Assembly: GCA_044221335.1 (NCBI GenBank)
Contig: JBGAPI010000022.1
Location: forward strand, 1 to 64,000
DNA from: JBGAPI01 sp044221335
GTDB taxonomy: Bacteria; Pseudomonadota; Gammaproteobacteria; Xanthomonadales; Ahniellaceae
Reading direction: 5' to 3'
Length of the DNA stretch: 64,000 nt
In this document: positions 42,261-51,760 of the stretch, piece by piece
How the letters are laid out: each line of letters begins with the position of its first letter
Position numbering within the stretch: position 1 is the first letter of the stretch
Made by a program: the position numbers and the translations under genes
Notes under the pieces: model-generated
The model's input: the letters and a program-made list of their open reading frames with translations, nothing else
Told to the model about the DNA's origin: nothing
Databases searched by the model: none

Positions 42261-43234
42261 ATGACTTCACCGATCCGTTGGCACGGCCTCGCCGTCGCCG
42301 TCGTCGCGCATTCTGTTTGGACGCATGCACGCCAAGTGGCATGCGCCGCGGCGTTTGCTCTCGCCCTCCTGCCCGCAGCCGGTCATGGCGCGACTCCGAC
42401 CCTTTTCTATCTCGAAGAGACGGACGCGCAGCACTGCACCGCGCGGCCGGTGCGCCACCCACCGAGGTGACGTCCCTGGCGACGTTGCCGGGCCCGAACT
42501 CGGTCTGGAAAGGCAGCGAGCCACAGCGGCTCTGGGTCGGCGAGCACGGCAAACCGCGCGTCGCCTATCTCTTCGACGCCGACGAGGCCGGTTTGCCGAT
42601 CAAGACGACCGGGGCCGGCGAGTCCTCGAGAAAGTCCGTCGTGTTCGATGGTCAGCGGATCGAGCTTCTGGGAATCGAAGCGCCCTACCTCACCGCCTGC
42701 GAGGACCTCGACGGCACACGCTGGCGACGGATCGAGGCGAAGGCGACGACCTGGGCCATGGACCTGTCGCTCGGCTACGACGCCCTCGACTGCTATCGGA
42801 CGGCCCAACGGGGCAGCAATCTCTACGATCGGATCGTGGACGCCACCTGTGGCAAGACGCTCGACTGCAACGTCGAGCTCGACGATGCGGAAAAGCGTCG
42901 GCTGCTCACGCTGGATCCGCACGCCGCCGACACGCTCTACAGCGTGCTGAACTCCGGCGCGAGCAGCCGGTTCTACTTCGCGGTCGTCGAAGGCGACAGC
43001 CTGCATCCCACGCCCCCGATCTTCTTCTGCACGAACCGCTGCGAGTCGCTGTCGCGACTGGCCGAGGTCACCGACGACCCGGTCTCGCTCTCGTTGAACG
43101 GCGATTACCTGATGGTCGCCACGGAGTACGAGAACGCGAATGCGCGCATCTACGACACCCGGACCGGACGTCTGGTCGTCGCCTTGCCGAAGGCCCGCAG
43201 CGCCGTGTGGTTGCCGGCGGATGCCGCACGCTGA
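42261..43234 (+). pseudogene. Secreted protein gene with an apparent frameshift
   Basis: A start at 42261 gives a basic N terminus and a signal-peptide-like stretch (ACAAAFALALLPAAGHGATP), but that frame stops at 42470. From about 42440 the downstream frame, shifted by -1 (one base missing or two extra), stays open to 43234. It encodes a plausible 260-residue protein (LWVGEHGKPRVAYLFDADEAG..., several Cys, and a beta-propeller-like NGDYLMVATEYENANARIYDTRTGR). The upstream part of that second frame is Arg-rich junk. A frameshift mutation or sequencing error between about 42400 and 42468 is the simplest reading. Function unknown. Confidence 0.7.
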
Positions 43235-43419
43235 GCAGGAATAGCCCGACCGCCTCACGCCGGGACTCGCAACCCGAGGACGCCCCCGGCTCCGTGCATC
43301 GCGACCTGGCCTTCGCTGCAGCGCGGCGTCGGTCCTGAAGCGATTCGGGCCACGATGGGTTCCAGCGCGCTCCGGGAGCAAGCCAGAGGCTGTGCTGGCC
43401 GCCTCCCGATCCGCAAACC

Positions 43420-43878
43420 ATGAAGCTCCGAGACATCCGCCTCGTCGTCCCCGCCCTTCTCGCCGTCTGCGCCGCCTGCAGCGCTTCCTGGACGTCGGAC
43501 GTTTGCGGCTGCATCCCGGCATGGGCTTCTCTCCGCGAGAGCCTGCAGCTTCCGTACCAGAACTACCGGAGCGTCGATGACCTGACGCTGATCGACGTGC
43601 GAACAGGCTCCCGACGGCTGCTGGGGCGACCACTGAACCTCTCGGAGCTGCCGGACACCGGCTCGGGCACATCCTGCCGCACGGTTCCGACGGGTGCGCG
43701 CTGCGAGTGGAAGTTGTCGTTCCGTGGCCCGCAGGCGAAGGGCTATTCGGCCGAGTTCTCCACCGATCGCACGGGCCGCATCACGTCGGTCGATGTGCGG
43801 GAGCGGTTGTGGGATTCCAGCGCCCCGGACGACGCAACTCCCTCGACGAGCGACCCGTCGCGGTTGACAGCTCGATGA
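43420..43878 (+). CDS. Small exported protein of unknown function
   Basis: A 152-aa protein with a hydrophobic N terminus (VVPALLAVCAACSAS) that could be a signal peptide or an imperfect lipobox; the residues before the cysteines do not match the consensus well. Further cysteines occur at VCGC and in TSCRTVPTGARCEW. The last 30 residues are Ser/Pro/Asp-rich and probably disordered. It follows the frameshifted gene on the same strand at 185 bp. No family recognised, and no ribosome binding site is evident. Confidence 0.6.
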   Translation: MKLRDIRLVVPALLAVCAACSASWTSDVCGCIPAWASLRESLQLPYQNYRSVDDLTLIDVRTGSRRLLGRPLNLSELPDTGSGTSCRTVPTGARCEWKLSFRGPQAKGYSAEFSTDRTGRITSVDVRERLWDSSAPDDATPSTSDPSRLTAR

Positions 43879-44259
43879 CGAACGCACCTCGGCGCACGCC
43901 CCAACGAGGCGCATGAGTCACAGGTTCGCGAGGAGCAGACGCAGGGTGCGTCTTGGAAGCACCATCGCGAGGCGCATCATCAGGACTTCCGCTGACGGCG
44001 AGGAGCGGTCGTCGGGCTTCGACTTCATGCGCCTCGCGATGGCGCGCAGTGCGCGCCCTACGGCCCGTTCTCGCCGATGACGGACCTCGCGAGCCCTGCG
44101 GACCGAGGTCCGCTCCAGGGCAGCTTGCCGCGGGTCGCGGAAATGACGCGACGCGCTTCGACATCGCGTTTGGGGCGCACCTCAGGTACATCGCGTCGCC
44201 ATCGTCCGCGCCAGACGGCGTGTGCGCACGTTCCCGCAGCTCCAGCGCCCTGAATTCCG
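43879..44259. other. 381-bp gene-free stretch with a long inverted repeat
   Basis: Between two convergent genes. It contains a perfect 16-bp inverted repeat, CCATCGCGAGGCGCAT (43962-43977) and its complement at 44027-44042, with a 49-nt loop, plus further CGAGGAGCG words. It could act as a terminator or be a dispersed repeat. No small gene was convincing. Confidence 0.65.
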
Positions 44260-47200
44260 TTACACCGGTTCGCCCGGCACCATCGGGAAACGGATGGTGA
44301 ACTGCACACCCTGCCCCGGCGCCGTCTCGCACTGGATGCTGCCGCGCAGGACCTGGTTCACCAGGTTGTAGACGATGTGCATGCCGAGGCCGGAGCCGCC
44401 CTGGCCGCGCTTGGTGGTGAAGAATGGCTCGAACATGCGGGCCCGGGTCTCCGCGCTCATGCCCTTGCCGTTGTCGCGGTACTCGAGCAGCACGTGATCG
44501 CCGTCGCGGCGGGCGGCGATCCGGATCACGCCACGATCGACGCTGTCGAAGCCGTGGGTCAGAGAGTTCATCACCAGGTTCACCACGATCTGGTAGAGCG
44601 CGCCCGGGAAGGTGTCGAGGATCAGGTCCGGCGGGCAGTCGATGTCGACCTGATGCTGGGTGCGCTTCAGCGCGGGCCGGAGCGAGGTCAGGATCTCGTC
44701 GAGGTAGCTGCGCAGCTCGACCTGGCGGTTCTGCTCGCTCGACTGGTCGACCGCGACCTGCTTGAAGCTCTTCACCAGCTTGTCGGCGCGACGCAGGTTG
44801 CGCAGGATGATCTCCGTGCTGTCCAGCGCCATCTTCTGGTAGACCTCGAGGTCGCTCTTCTTCAGCGTGCCCTCGCTGGTCGAGCGCGACAGCCGCTTGG
44901 TCTCGCCCTCCAGGTGCGACGCTGCGGTGACCGCGATGCCGAGCGGCGTGTTGATCTCGTGCGCGACGCCGGCGACCAGGCTTCCCAGTGCCGCCATCTT
45001 CTCGCTGTCGACCAGCTGGCGCTGCATCCGGCGCAGTTCCTCGACGGTGCGGCGCAGGCTCTCGTTGGCCAGCGACAGGTCCTGGGTGCGCTCGCCGACG
45101 CGCTGTTCCAGGTCCTGGTTCATCCGCTCCAGCGCCTGCTCGTGCTCCATCAGCTCGGAGATGTTCTCGGTGGTGCCGACCATGCGCAGCACGCGGCCGT
45201 CGGACGCCCGCCGGACGCAGCGGCCGCGCGAGCGCACCCACTTCCAGTTGCCCTCCAGGTCGCGGGTGCGGTAGGTGACGTCGAGGAATTCGGTGTCGCC
45301 GCGCAGCGTCGCCATCAGGCCGGCGTCCATCTGCGCGAGGTCGTCCGGATGCACGTACTGGCGCAGCGTGCGCATGCCGTGGATCTCGGTCTCCTGGTTC
45401 ACCGCGAGGCCGGGCAGCGGGTTCTGCCGCACGAGGCTGTCGTCGGTGAGATCGTTGTCCCACAGTTCGTCGCCGGTACCCCACAGCGCGAGCTTCAGGC
45501 GCTCCTCGTTCTCGGCGATCCGTTCCGCCGCGACGATCCGCTCCTGCACCCGCTGCCGCGCCATCCAGATCAGCGCCAGCAGCAGCGCGACGCCGGCGAG
45601 CAGGTAGGCCGAGCGCGCCAGTCGGGTCTGCCACCAGAACGGCTCCAGCCGGATGGCGATGCGGTTCTCCGGACTGAAGGCGCCGCCCGCATAGCGGGCG
45701 CGCAGCGACAGCACGTAGTCGCCGGGCTGCAGGTTGGTGTAGGTCGCGAAGTGGCGATTGGCGTCCATCACCACCCAGTCGCGGTCCATCGGCTGCAGCC
45801 GGTAGCCGTACTCGATCGCACCGACGTCGGCGAATTCCATCGCCGAGAAGCCCAGCGCGAAGCTGGAGGCGCCGGCCGCGAGGTCGAGCCGGATGCCGTC
45901 GTCGCCCCGACGAAGCTGCCAGCTGCGCTCGCCTGCCATCCGCTCGCCCTCGAACACGCGCAGGTCGGTGAGGATGGGCATCCTCACCACCGGGCGCGCC
46001 TCGATCCGGCGCGGGTCGAACAGGGTCACGCCGCCGAGGCCGCCGAACGCGACCCGGCCGTCCGCCAGCGACGTCACCGAGTTGACGAAGTAGCCGGTGA
46101 CCTGCGCGCCGGAGGACTCGGTGAAGTTCTCGATCAGGCCGGACTCGGGATTGATCCGGGACAGCCCCGCGGTGGTCGCCGCCCAGATCCGGTGCTGATC
46201 GTCCTCGATCACCCCGCCGATGGCGTCGGCGGCGAGTCCGTCTTTCCGCATGAAGGCGCGAAAGCGGATCTGGCCGTCGGCTTCGCGGATCATCCGGTTC
46301 ACGCCGCCGCCCTGGGTGCCGAGCCACAGGCTGCCGCTGGAATCCTCGAAGATCGTGCTCACCGACAGGCTGGACAGCGCCCCGGGCCGGCTGGGATCGG
46401 AGCCGGCGCGCTCGAAGCGGCCGCTGCTGCGGTCGAGGCGCGCGAGTCCGCCGGGGCGCGCGCCCACCCACAGCTCCCCGCCGCGCGTCTCCAGCAGCCC
46501 GCTGATGGTGTCGCCCGGCAGGCTGGTCGGATCGGTCGGCACGTTGCGGAAGTGGCGGAAGCTGGTGCAGCCCTCGCAGAGCGCATCGAGCCCGCCTTCC
46601 TGCAGGCCGATCCACAGCGTGCCGGCCCGGTCGAACAGGAGCGAGATGATCTGGTCGCCGCCGAGGCTGCCGGGGTCGGCGGCATCGTGGCGGAAATGGT
46701 CGAAGCCCTTGCCGTCAGGCCACATCCGGTTGAGTCCGCCGCCGACGGTCCCGACCCAGAGTCGCCCCTGGCGGTCGCGGGCACTGCATTGCACGCGGTC
46801 GGAGCTGAGGCTGTTCGGATCGTCGCGCGACGGTACCCAGCGTCCGACCACGCCGCGTTCGAGGTCGAAATGCACGAGGCCGCCACCTTCCTGGACGCCA
46901 AGCCAGAGGCTCCCGTCCGGGTCGGAGCGCAGTCCGATCACGCCATTGGAAGGCAGTGCGGTCGGGTCCTTGGGATCGGCACGGATCTCGGCGAACAGTT
47001 CCGAGGCCGGGACGTAGACATTGGCACCCTCGAGCCAGGTGCCGATCCAGACCGCGCCCTCGCGATCCTCCAGCAGCGAATGCACGCGGTTCGACGCGAG
47101 GCCGTCGCGCCGTGCGACGTCACGCCGCCAGGTCTGGATCCCGCCGTCCGCGGACAGTCGCGACAGTCCCGTGAAGGTACCGACCCACAGGTCGCCGCGG

Positions 47201-48051
47201 CGATCGAGCAGCAGCGAACGCACGTCGTTGCCGGCGAGCCCGCCCGACTCGCTCCAGCGCTGCACCTCGCGGCCTTCGGCGTCGAAGTGAAGCATGCCCT
47301 GCTGGGTGCTGCCGACGTAGATGCCGCCGCGACCATCGGAGGACAGCGCGAACACGTCGAGAACGGCACGGTCGGTCGGGACGAGGTTCGCCAGCCACTC
47401 GCCCCCCTCGCCGTAGACCTGGGCGCCCTTGCTGGTCCCGACGACCACGCGCTTGCTGGTCCAGGGCATCAGCGCCCGCACGATCGCCCCGTCGAGGCGA
47501 CGCTCCCCGGAGATCGCCCTGAAGCGGCCGCTCGGCAGATCGAACTCCTGCAGGTGGCCGGCGCCGCTGCTGATCCACCAGCGACTGCCGTCGACGCGAC
47601 TGATCACGTTGACCGGCGTCGCCGCCAGCGCATCCGGCTTGTCGGCGGCCGGCAGGTAGCGGACGAAGTCGTCGCGATCGCGCTGGTAGACGTCGAGCCC
47701 GCCGGCCTGGGTGCCGATCAGCACTGCGCCGCCCGGATCGGCAGCGATCGCATAGATGTGGTTGTCTGACAGCGACGTCGGATCGGAGGCGTCGTGGCGG
47801 TAGACCCGGAATTCATGGCCGTCGAAACGGTCGACGCCGTCCTGGGTGCCGAGCCAGATGTAGCCCTCGGTGTCCTGCGCCAGCGCGCGGACGGTGGACT
47901 GCGACAGGCCGTTGGCGATGCCGAAATGAGCGAAGCGCACGCGAGTGATGCCGTGTTCGTCGGCCACGCAGGGGCGCGTCCCCAGCGTCGCCGCGGCGAG
48001 CAGGACGGCGACCAGCATGCGGGGCAAGCCACGGGCGAATGCGCGCTGCAC
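44260..48051 (-). CDS. Sensor histidine kinase with periplasmic two-component propeller and PAS domain
   Basis: A 1263-aa membrane kinase. A signal or anchor (about 1-30) is followed by about 12 regulator-propeller repeats of the IWLGTQDGVDRFDG kind (about 40-700) and a Y_Y_Y domain (YGYRLQPMDRDW, about 720-790). A transmembrane helix (about 815-832) leads to a cytoplasmic PAS/PAC region (about 850-990), a coiled segment, HisKA with His1031 (VAHEINTPLG) and HATPase_c (about 1140-1260, ending GQGVQFTIRFPM). No receiver domain follows and no response regulator gene is adjacent. Such propeller kinases often sense polysaccharides or envelope signals. The GTG at 48051 gives the positive n-region; an ATG at 48018 is an alternative. 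Confidence 0.94.
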   Translation of the reverse strand: MQRAFARGLPRMLVAVLLAAATLGTRPCVADEHGITRVRFAHFGIANGLSQSTVRALAQDTEGYIWLGTQDGVDRFDGHEFRVYRHDASDPTSLSDNHIYAIAADPGGAVLIGTQAGGLDVYQRDRDDFVRYLPAADKPDALAATPVNVISRVDGSRWWISSGAGHLQEFDLPSGRFRAISGERRLDGAIVRALMPWTSKRVVVGTSKGAQVYGEGGEWLANLVPTDRAVLDVFALSSDGRGGIYVGSTQQGMLHFDAEGREVQRWSESGGLAGNDVRSLLLDRRGDLWVGTFTGLSRLSADGGIQTWRRDVARRDGLASNRVHSLLEDREGAVWIGTWLEGANVYVPASELFAEIRADPKDPTALPSNGVIGLRSDPDGSLWLGVQEGGGLVHFDLERGVVGRWVPSRDDPNSLSSDRVQCSARDRQGRLWVGTVGGGLNRMWPDGKGFDHFRHDAADPGSLGGDQIISLLFDRAGTLWIGLQEGGLDALCEGCTSFRHFRNVPTDPTSLPGDTISGLLETRGGELWVGARPGGLARLDRSSGRFERAGSDPSRPGALSSLSVSTIFEDSSGSLWLGTQGGGVNRMIREADGQIRFRAFMRKDGLAADAIGGVIEDDQHRIWAATTAGLSRINPESGLIENFTESSGAQVTGYFVNSVTSLADGRVAFGGLGGVTLFDPRRIEARPVVRMPILTDLRVFEGERMAGERSWQLRRGDDGIRLDLAAGASSFALGFSAMEFADVGAIEYGYRLQPMDRDWVVMDANRHFATYTNLQPGDYVLSLRARYAGGAFSPENRIAIRLEPFWWQTRLARSAYLLAGVALLLALIWMARQRVQERIVAAERIAENEERLKLALWGTGDELWDNDLTDDSLVRQNPLPGLAVNQETEIHGMRTLRQYVHPDDLAQMDAGLMATLRGDTEFLDVTYRTRDLEGNWKWVRSRGRCVRRASDGRVLRMVGTTENISELMEHEQALERMNQDLEQRVGERTQDLSLANESLRRTVEELRRMQRQLVDSEKMAALGSLVAGVAHEINTPLGIAVTAASHLEGETKRLSRSTSEGTLKKSDLEVYQKMALDSTEIILRNLRRADKLVKSFKQVAVDQSSEQNRQVELRSYLDEILTSLRPALKRTQHQVDIDCPPDLILDTFPGALYQIVVNLVMNSLTHGFDSVDRGVIRIAARRDGDHVLLEYRDNGKGMSAETRARMFEPFFTTKRGQGGSGLGMHIVYNLVNQVLRGSIQCETAPGQGVQFTIRFPMVPGEPV

Positions 48052-48383
48052 GACCCGAGGCTATCGGGCGCGACGATCGCCGACAACCGCAGGCATCAAT
48101 CTGGCGCAATTGACTTCGCGTGTCTTGCGTGGTGGTTCGATCGGATAGCGCGCGCCTCCCACCCGGAAGCGCCCCCCTCCGCGAAATCCCGGCGGGGTCT
48201 GGGCTTCGCCCCCCCGGACTCCGAGTGGCTTGGAGCGGCATCGATCGCTGTCCCGAATCCCGGTCCTCCAGGGGATGCGGCGGCCGATTTGCCCCCGGAT
48301 GCGGCGGCGCCGCGTTTGCCGCACGGCGACAGCGGCTGCGATAATCCCGCGTCTATCGCCCCTCCCCTGCCCCGGAGCCCGCC
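48052..48383. other. 332-bp divergent intergenic region
   Basis: Separates the sensor kinase (minus) from the thiolase (plus). It is GC-rich with C-runs (GCGCCCCCCTCC, GCCCCCCCGG) and holds a candidate promoter for the thiolase at its right end. No small gene or RNA was recognised. Confidence 0.6.
48316..48345 (+). promoter_or_regulatory. Candidate extended -10 promoter of the thiolase gene
   Basis: TTGCCG (48316-48321), an 18-bp spacer and GATAAT (48340-48345) preceded by TGC, giving an extended -10. It lies 38 bp before the GTG start. Match quality is moderate. Confidence 0.5.
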
Positions 48384-49562
48384 GTGAACAATTCCGTCGT
48401 CATCGTCGCCGCCAAACGCACCGCCATCGGTTCCATGCTGGGCCAGTTCACCGGCGTTCCCACTCCGAAGCTCGGCGCGACCGCGATCGCGGCGGCGCTC
48501 GCCGAAGCGAAGCTCGATCCGGCGCTGGTCGGCGAGGTCATCATGGGCTGCGTGCTGCCCGCCGGCCTCGGCCAGGCCCCTGCGCGGCAGGCCGCGATCG
48601 CCGCCGGACTGCCGCTGTCCGCCGGCTGCACCACCATCAACAAGGTCTGCGGCTCGGGCATGAAGGCGATCATGCAGGGTCACGACGCGATCCGGGCCGG
48701 CTCGGCCGACATCGTCGTCGCCGGCGGCATGGAGTCGATGACCAACGCGCCGCACCTGCTCCCGAACGCGCGCGGCGGCTATCGCTTCGGCAGCTTCGAG
48801 GCCCTCGATCACATGGCCTGGGACGGCCTGGTCAATCCCTACGACAAGCAGGCGATGGGCGTGTTCGGCGAGTCCTGCGCCGCGAAGTACTCGTTCACCC
48901 GCGAGGAGCAGGATGCGTTCTCGGCGGAATCGGTGACCCGTTCGCTGGCGGCGCAGAAGTCCGGCGCGTTCAAGAACGAGATCGCGCCGGTGACCGTCGC
49001 CGGCCGCAAGGGCGACGTCGTCGTCGACGCCGACGAGGAGCCGGCGAAGTGCGACATCGCGAAGGCCGCGAGCCTGCGTCCGGCCTTCAAGAAGGACGGC
49101 ACCATCACCGCCGCCAGCTCGTCGAAGATCTCCGACGGCGCCGCCGCCACGGTGCTGATGAGCGCCGCGCGCGCCGCCGAGCTCGGCCTGTCGCCGCTGG
49201 CGCGGATCGTCGGACATGCCACCTTCTCGCAGGCGCCGGAATGGTTCACGACCGCACCGGTCTACGCGATCGAGGGGCTGCTGAAGAAGGTCGGCTGGAG
49301 CGTCGGCGAGGTCGACCTGTTCGAGATCAACGAAGCCTTCGCCGTCGTCGCGATGGCACCGATCAAGGAACTCGGCATTCCGCACGCCAAGGTCAACGTC
49401 AACGGCGGCGCCTGCGCGCTGGGTCATCCGATCGGCGCCTCCGGCGCCCGCCTGGTCGTGACGCTGATCCACGCGCTGAAGGCCCGCGGCCTCCGTCGCG
49501 GTATTGCAAGCCTTTGCATCGGCGGCGGCGAAGCTACTGCAATCGCCGTCGAAATCCTGTAA
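48384..49562 (+). CDS. atoB: Acetyl-CoA C-acetyltransferase (thiolase II)
   Basis: A 392-aa degradative/biosynthetic thiolase that splits acetoacetyl-CoA to two acetyl-CoA or makes it in reverse. Active-site residues are Cys89 (NKVCGSGMKA), His348 (GACALGHPIGASG) and Cys378 (SLCIGGGEA). The length is typical of acetoacetyl-CoA thiolases. The start is GTG with GGAG seven bases upstream. It could finish leucine degradation after HMG-CoA cleavage, or feed polyhydroxybutyrate synthesis, but no phb gene is in view. A small lipoprotein gene follows 101 bp later. Confidence 0.95.
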   Translation: MNNSVVIVAAKRTAIGSMLGQFTGVPTPKLGATAIAAALAEAKLDPALVGEVIMGCVLPAGLGQAPARQAAIAAGLPLSAGCTTINKVCGSGMKAIMQGHDAIRAGSADIVVAGGMESMTNAPHLLPNARGGYRFGSFEALDHMAWDGLVNPYDKQAMGVFGESCAAKYSFTREEQDAFSAESVTRSLAAQKSGAFKNEIAPVTVAGRKGDVVVDADEEPAKCDIAKAASLRPAFKKDGTITAASSSKISDGAAATVLMSAARAAELGLSPLARIVGHATFSQAPEWFTTAPVYAIEGLLKKVGWSVGEVDLFEINEAFAVVAMAPIKELGIPHAKVNVNGGACALGHPIGASGARLVVTLIHALKARGLRRGIASLCIGGGEATAIAVEIL

Positions 49563-49663
49563 ATTTGCCGGCTGTTCTGCCCATTCCGGACAGCTGTCCG
49601 CGCAGGACAGTCCGTTTCGGGACCGAACCGTCCCTGCCGCATTCATCTTTCGGAGAGATTCCA

Positions 49664-49966
49664 ATGCAGATCACCAAGCTCGTCCTGGCCGCCGCTCTGG
49701 CCACCACCCTCGTCGCCTGCGGCGACAAGGCCGCCGCCCCGGCTCCGGCCGCGACCCCGGCTCCGGCCGCTGCTCCGGCCGCCGCTCCGGCTCCGGCCGC
49801 CGCCCCGGCCGCTGCTCCGGCCGACGCCGCTGCCGCCCCGGCCGCCGCCGACGCCAAGCCGGCGGACGGCGCTGCCGCTCCGGCCGCTGCTCCGGCGACC
49901 GACGCCAAGCCGGGCGAGCCGGCCGCCGCTCCGGCCGCCGACGCCAAGCCGGAAGACAAGAAGTAA
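49664..49966 (+). CDS. Ala/Pro-rich lipoprotein
   Basis: A 100-aa predicted lipoprotein. The signal sequence ends in lipobox LVAC (Cys19). The mature chain is almost entirely Ala and Pro with regular Asp-Ala-Lys-Pro insertions (DAKPADG, DAKPGEP, DAKPEDKK). A rigid extended stalk anchored in the outer membrane is plausible, but no function is known. The coding DNA is a set of GCTCCGGCCGCC-type short repeats (49736-49950), so length variation between strains is expected. GGAGA precedes the ATG by eight bases, and a strong terminator follows. Confidence 0.85.
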   Translation: MQITKLVLAAALATTLVACGDKAAAPAPAATPAPAAAPAAAPAPAAAPAAAPADAAAAPAAADAKPADGAAAPAAAPATDAKPGEPAAAPAADAKPEDKK

Positions 49967-50000
49967 TACGGCCAACGTCGGCTGCTTCGGCAGCCGCACG

Positions 50001-50034
50001 AAAAACCGCCGGAACCCTCCGGCGGTTTTTTTTT
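50001..50034 (+). terminator. Rho-independent terminator
   Basis: The stem ACCGCCGG / CCGGCGGT (50005-50012 with 50019-50026) is preceded by an A-run and followed by nine consecutive T (50026-50034). This textbook intrinsic terminator lies 38 bp after the lipoprotein gene and isolates the thiolase-lipoprotein unit from mccB. Confidence 0.95.
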
Positions 50035-50152
50035 GGCTGCGTCGCGTCGGCTGCCAGGCACCACGCACGGGCTGCGCGACAGCGACTGCTTCGTTACAGT
50101 GGCGACCCGTCGCGCGGCCGCCGCCGCGCTCGCCCGCCCCACCGGAATCCCC

Positions 50153-51760
50153 ATGCCCACGCTCGAATCCGCCATCGACCCGCGCAGTCCCGAGTTCCTC
50201 GCCAATGCCGAGCAGATGAACGGCCTTGTCGCCGACCTGAAGTCGCGGCTGCACGGCGTCGCACAGGGTGGCGGCGAGAAGGCGCGGGCGAAGCACACCG
50301 AGCGCGGCAAGCTGCTGCCGCGCGAGCGGATCCGCGCGCTGCTCGATCCGGGCTCGCCCTTCCTGGAGCTGTCGCCGCTTGCGGCGACCGGCATGTACGA
50401 GGACCAGGCGCCCTGCGCCGGCGTGATCACCGGCATCGGCCGCGTTCACGGGCAGGAGGTGATGGTCGTGGCGAACGACGCCACCGTGAAGGGCGGCACC
50501 TACTTCCCCATCACCGTGAAGAAGCACCTCCGCGCGCAGGAGATCGCGCTGGAGAATCGCCTGCCCTGCTTCTACCTGGTCGACTCCGGCGGCGCCTTCC
50601 TGCCGCTGCAGGACGAAGTGTTCCCGGACCGCGATCACTTCGGGCGGATCTTCTACAACCAGGCGCGGCTGTCCGGGCAGAACATCCCGCAGATCGCGGT
50701 GGTGATGGGCTCCTGCACGGCCGGCGGCGCCTATGTGCCGGCGATGTGCGACGAGTCGATCATCGTGCGCGAGCAGGGCACCATCTTCCTCGGCGGACCG
50801 CCGCTGGTGAAGGCCGCGACCGGCGAGGTGGTCGACGCCGAGACCCTGGGCGGCGCCGAGGTGCACTGCACGACCTCGGGCGTGACCGACCACTTCGCCG
50901 AGAACGACCCGCATGCCCTGCAGCTGGCGCGCGACATCGCCCAGCATCTCAACCGAACAAAGGCGCTGCCGGTCGCGGTGCGCGAGCCGCGCGAGCCGAA
51001 GTACGACGCCCGCGAGATCTACGGCATCGTGCCGCGCGACACCCGCATCCCGTTCGACATCCGCGAGATCATCGCGCGCATCGTCGACGGCTCCGAGCTG
51101 CAGGAGTTCAAGGCGCGCTACGGCAAGACCCTGGTCTGCGGCTTCGCGCACATTCACGGCTACCCGGTCGGCATCGTCGCCAACAACGGCATTCTCTTCG
51201 CCGAGTCGGCCCTGAAGGGCGCGCACTTCATCGAACTGTGCAACCAGCGCAACATCCCGCTGGTGTTCCTGCAGAACATCACCGGCTTCATGGTCGGCCG
51301 CAAGTACGAGAACGCCGGCATCGCGAAGGACGGCGCGAAGATGGTGACTGCGGTCGCCTGCTCGCACGTCCCGAAGTTCACCGTCATCACCGGCGGCAGC
51401 TTCGGCGCCGGCAACTACGCGATGTGCGGCCGCGGCTACCAGCCGCGCTTCATGTGGATGTGGCCGAACGCGCGGATCAGCGTGATGGGCGGCGAACAGG
51501 CGGCGAGCGTTCTGGCCACCGTCAAGCGCGACGGACTGGAGGCGGCAGGCAAGGACTGGAGTCGCGACGAGGAAGAGCGCTTCAAGGCGCCCATCCGCGA
51601 CCAGTACGAGCGGCAGGGAAATCCCTACTACGCCAGTGCCCGCCTGTGGGACGACGGCGTGATCGATCCGGCGGACACCCGCCGCGTGCTCGGTCTCGCG
51701 CTGTCGGCGACCTTCAACGCGCCGATCGAGCCGCAGCGGTTCGGGGTGTTCCGGATGTGA
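50153..51760 (+). CDS. liuB: 3-Methylcrotonyl-CoA carboxylase, carboxyltransferase (beta) subunit
   Basis: A 535-aa carboxyltransferase of the biotin-dependent acyl-CoA carboxylase family. It transfers carboxyl from biotin to 3-methylcrotonyl-CoA in leucine breakdown. GKLLPRERI, YLVDSGGAFLPLQDEVFPDR (a marker of the methylcrotonyl type), GSCTAGGAYVPAM, the NNGILF segment and GGSFGAGNYAMCGR support this, as do the length and the FGVFRM C terminus. The partner biotin-carrying alpha subunit is not in the window. The start at 50153 has only a weak ribosome binding site. It follows the terminator of the previous unit. Confidence 0.95.
   Translation: MPTLESAIDPRSPEFLANAEQMNGLVADLKSRLHGVAQGGGEKARAKHTERGKLLPRERIRALLDPGSPFLELSPLAATGMYEDQAPCAGVITGIGRVHGQEVMVVANDATVKGGTYFPITVKKHLRAQEIALENRLPCFYLVDSGGAFLPLQDEVFPDRDHFGRIFYNQARLSGQNIPQIAVVMGSCTAGGAYVPAMCDESIIVREQGTIFLGGPPLVKAATGEVVDAETLGGAEVHCTTSGVTDHFAENDPHALQLARDIAQHLNRTKALPVAVREPREPKYDAREIYGIVPRDTRIPFDIREIIARIVDGSELQEFKARYGKTLVCGFAHIHGYPVGIVANNGILFAESALKGAHFIELCNQRNIPLVFLQNITGFMVGRKYENAGIAKDGAKMVTAVACSHVPKFTVITGGSFGAGNYAMCGRGYQPRFMWMWPNARISVMGGEQAASVLATVKRDGLEAAGKDWSRDEEERFKAPIRDQYERQGNPYYASARLWDDGVIDPADTRRVLGLALSATFNAPIEPQRFGVFRM

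Noticed and set aside
42278..42470. Arg-rich N terminus of the second frame of the frameshifted gene
   Set aside because: The sequence is basic and unlike a signal peptide, whereas the first frame has a normal one. The upstream part is not coding in that frame.
44377..47769. A 1130-codon open frame antisense to the sensor kinase
   Set aside because: Low-complexity His/Leu/Ala/Val translation with no motifs, while the minus strand shows ordered kinase domains.
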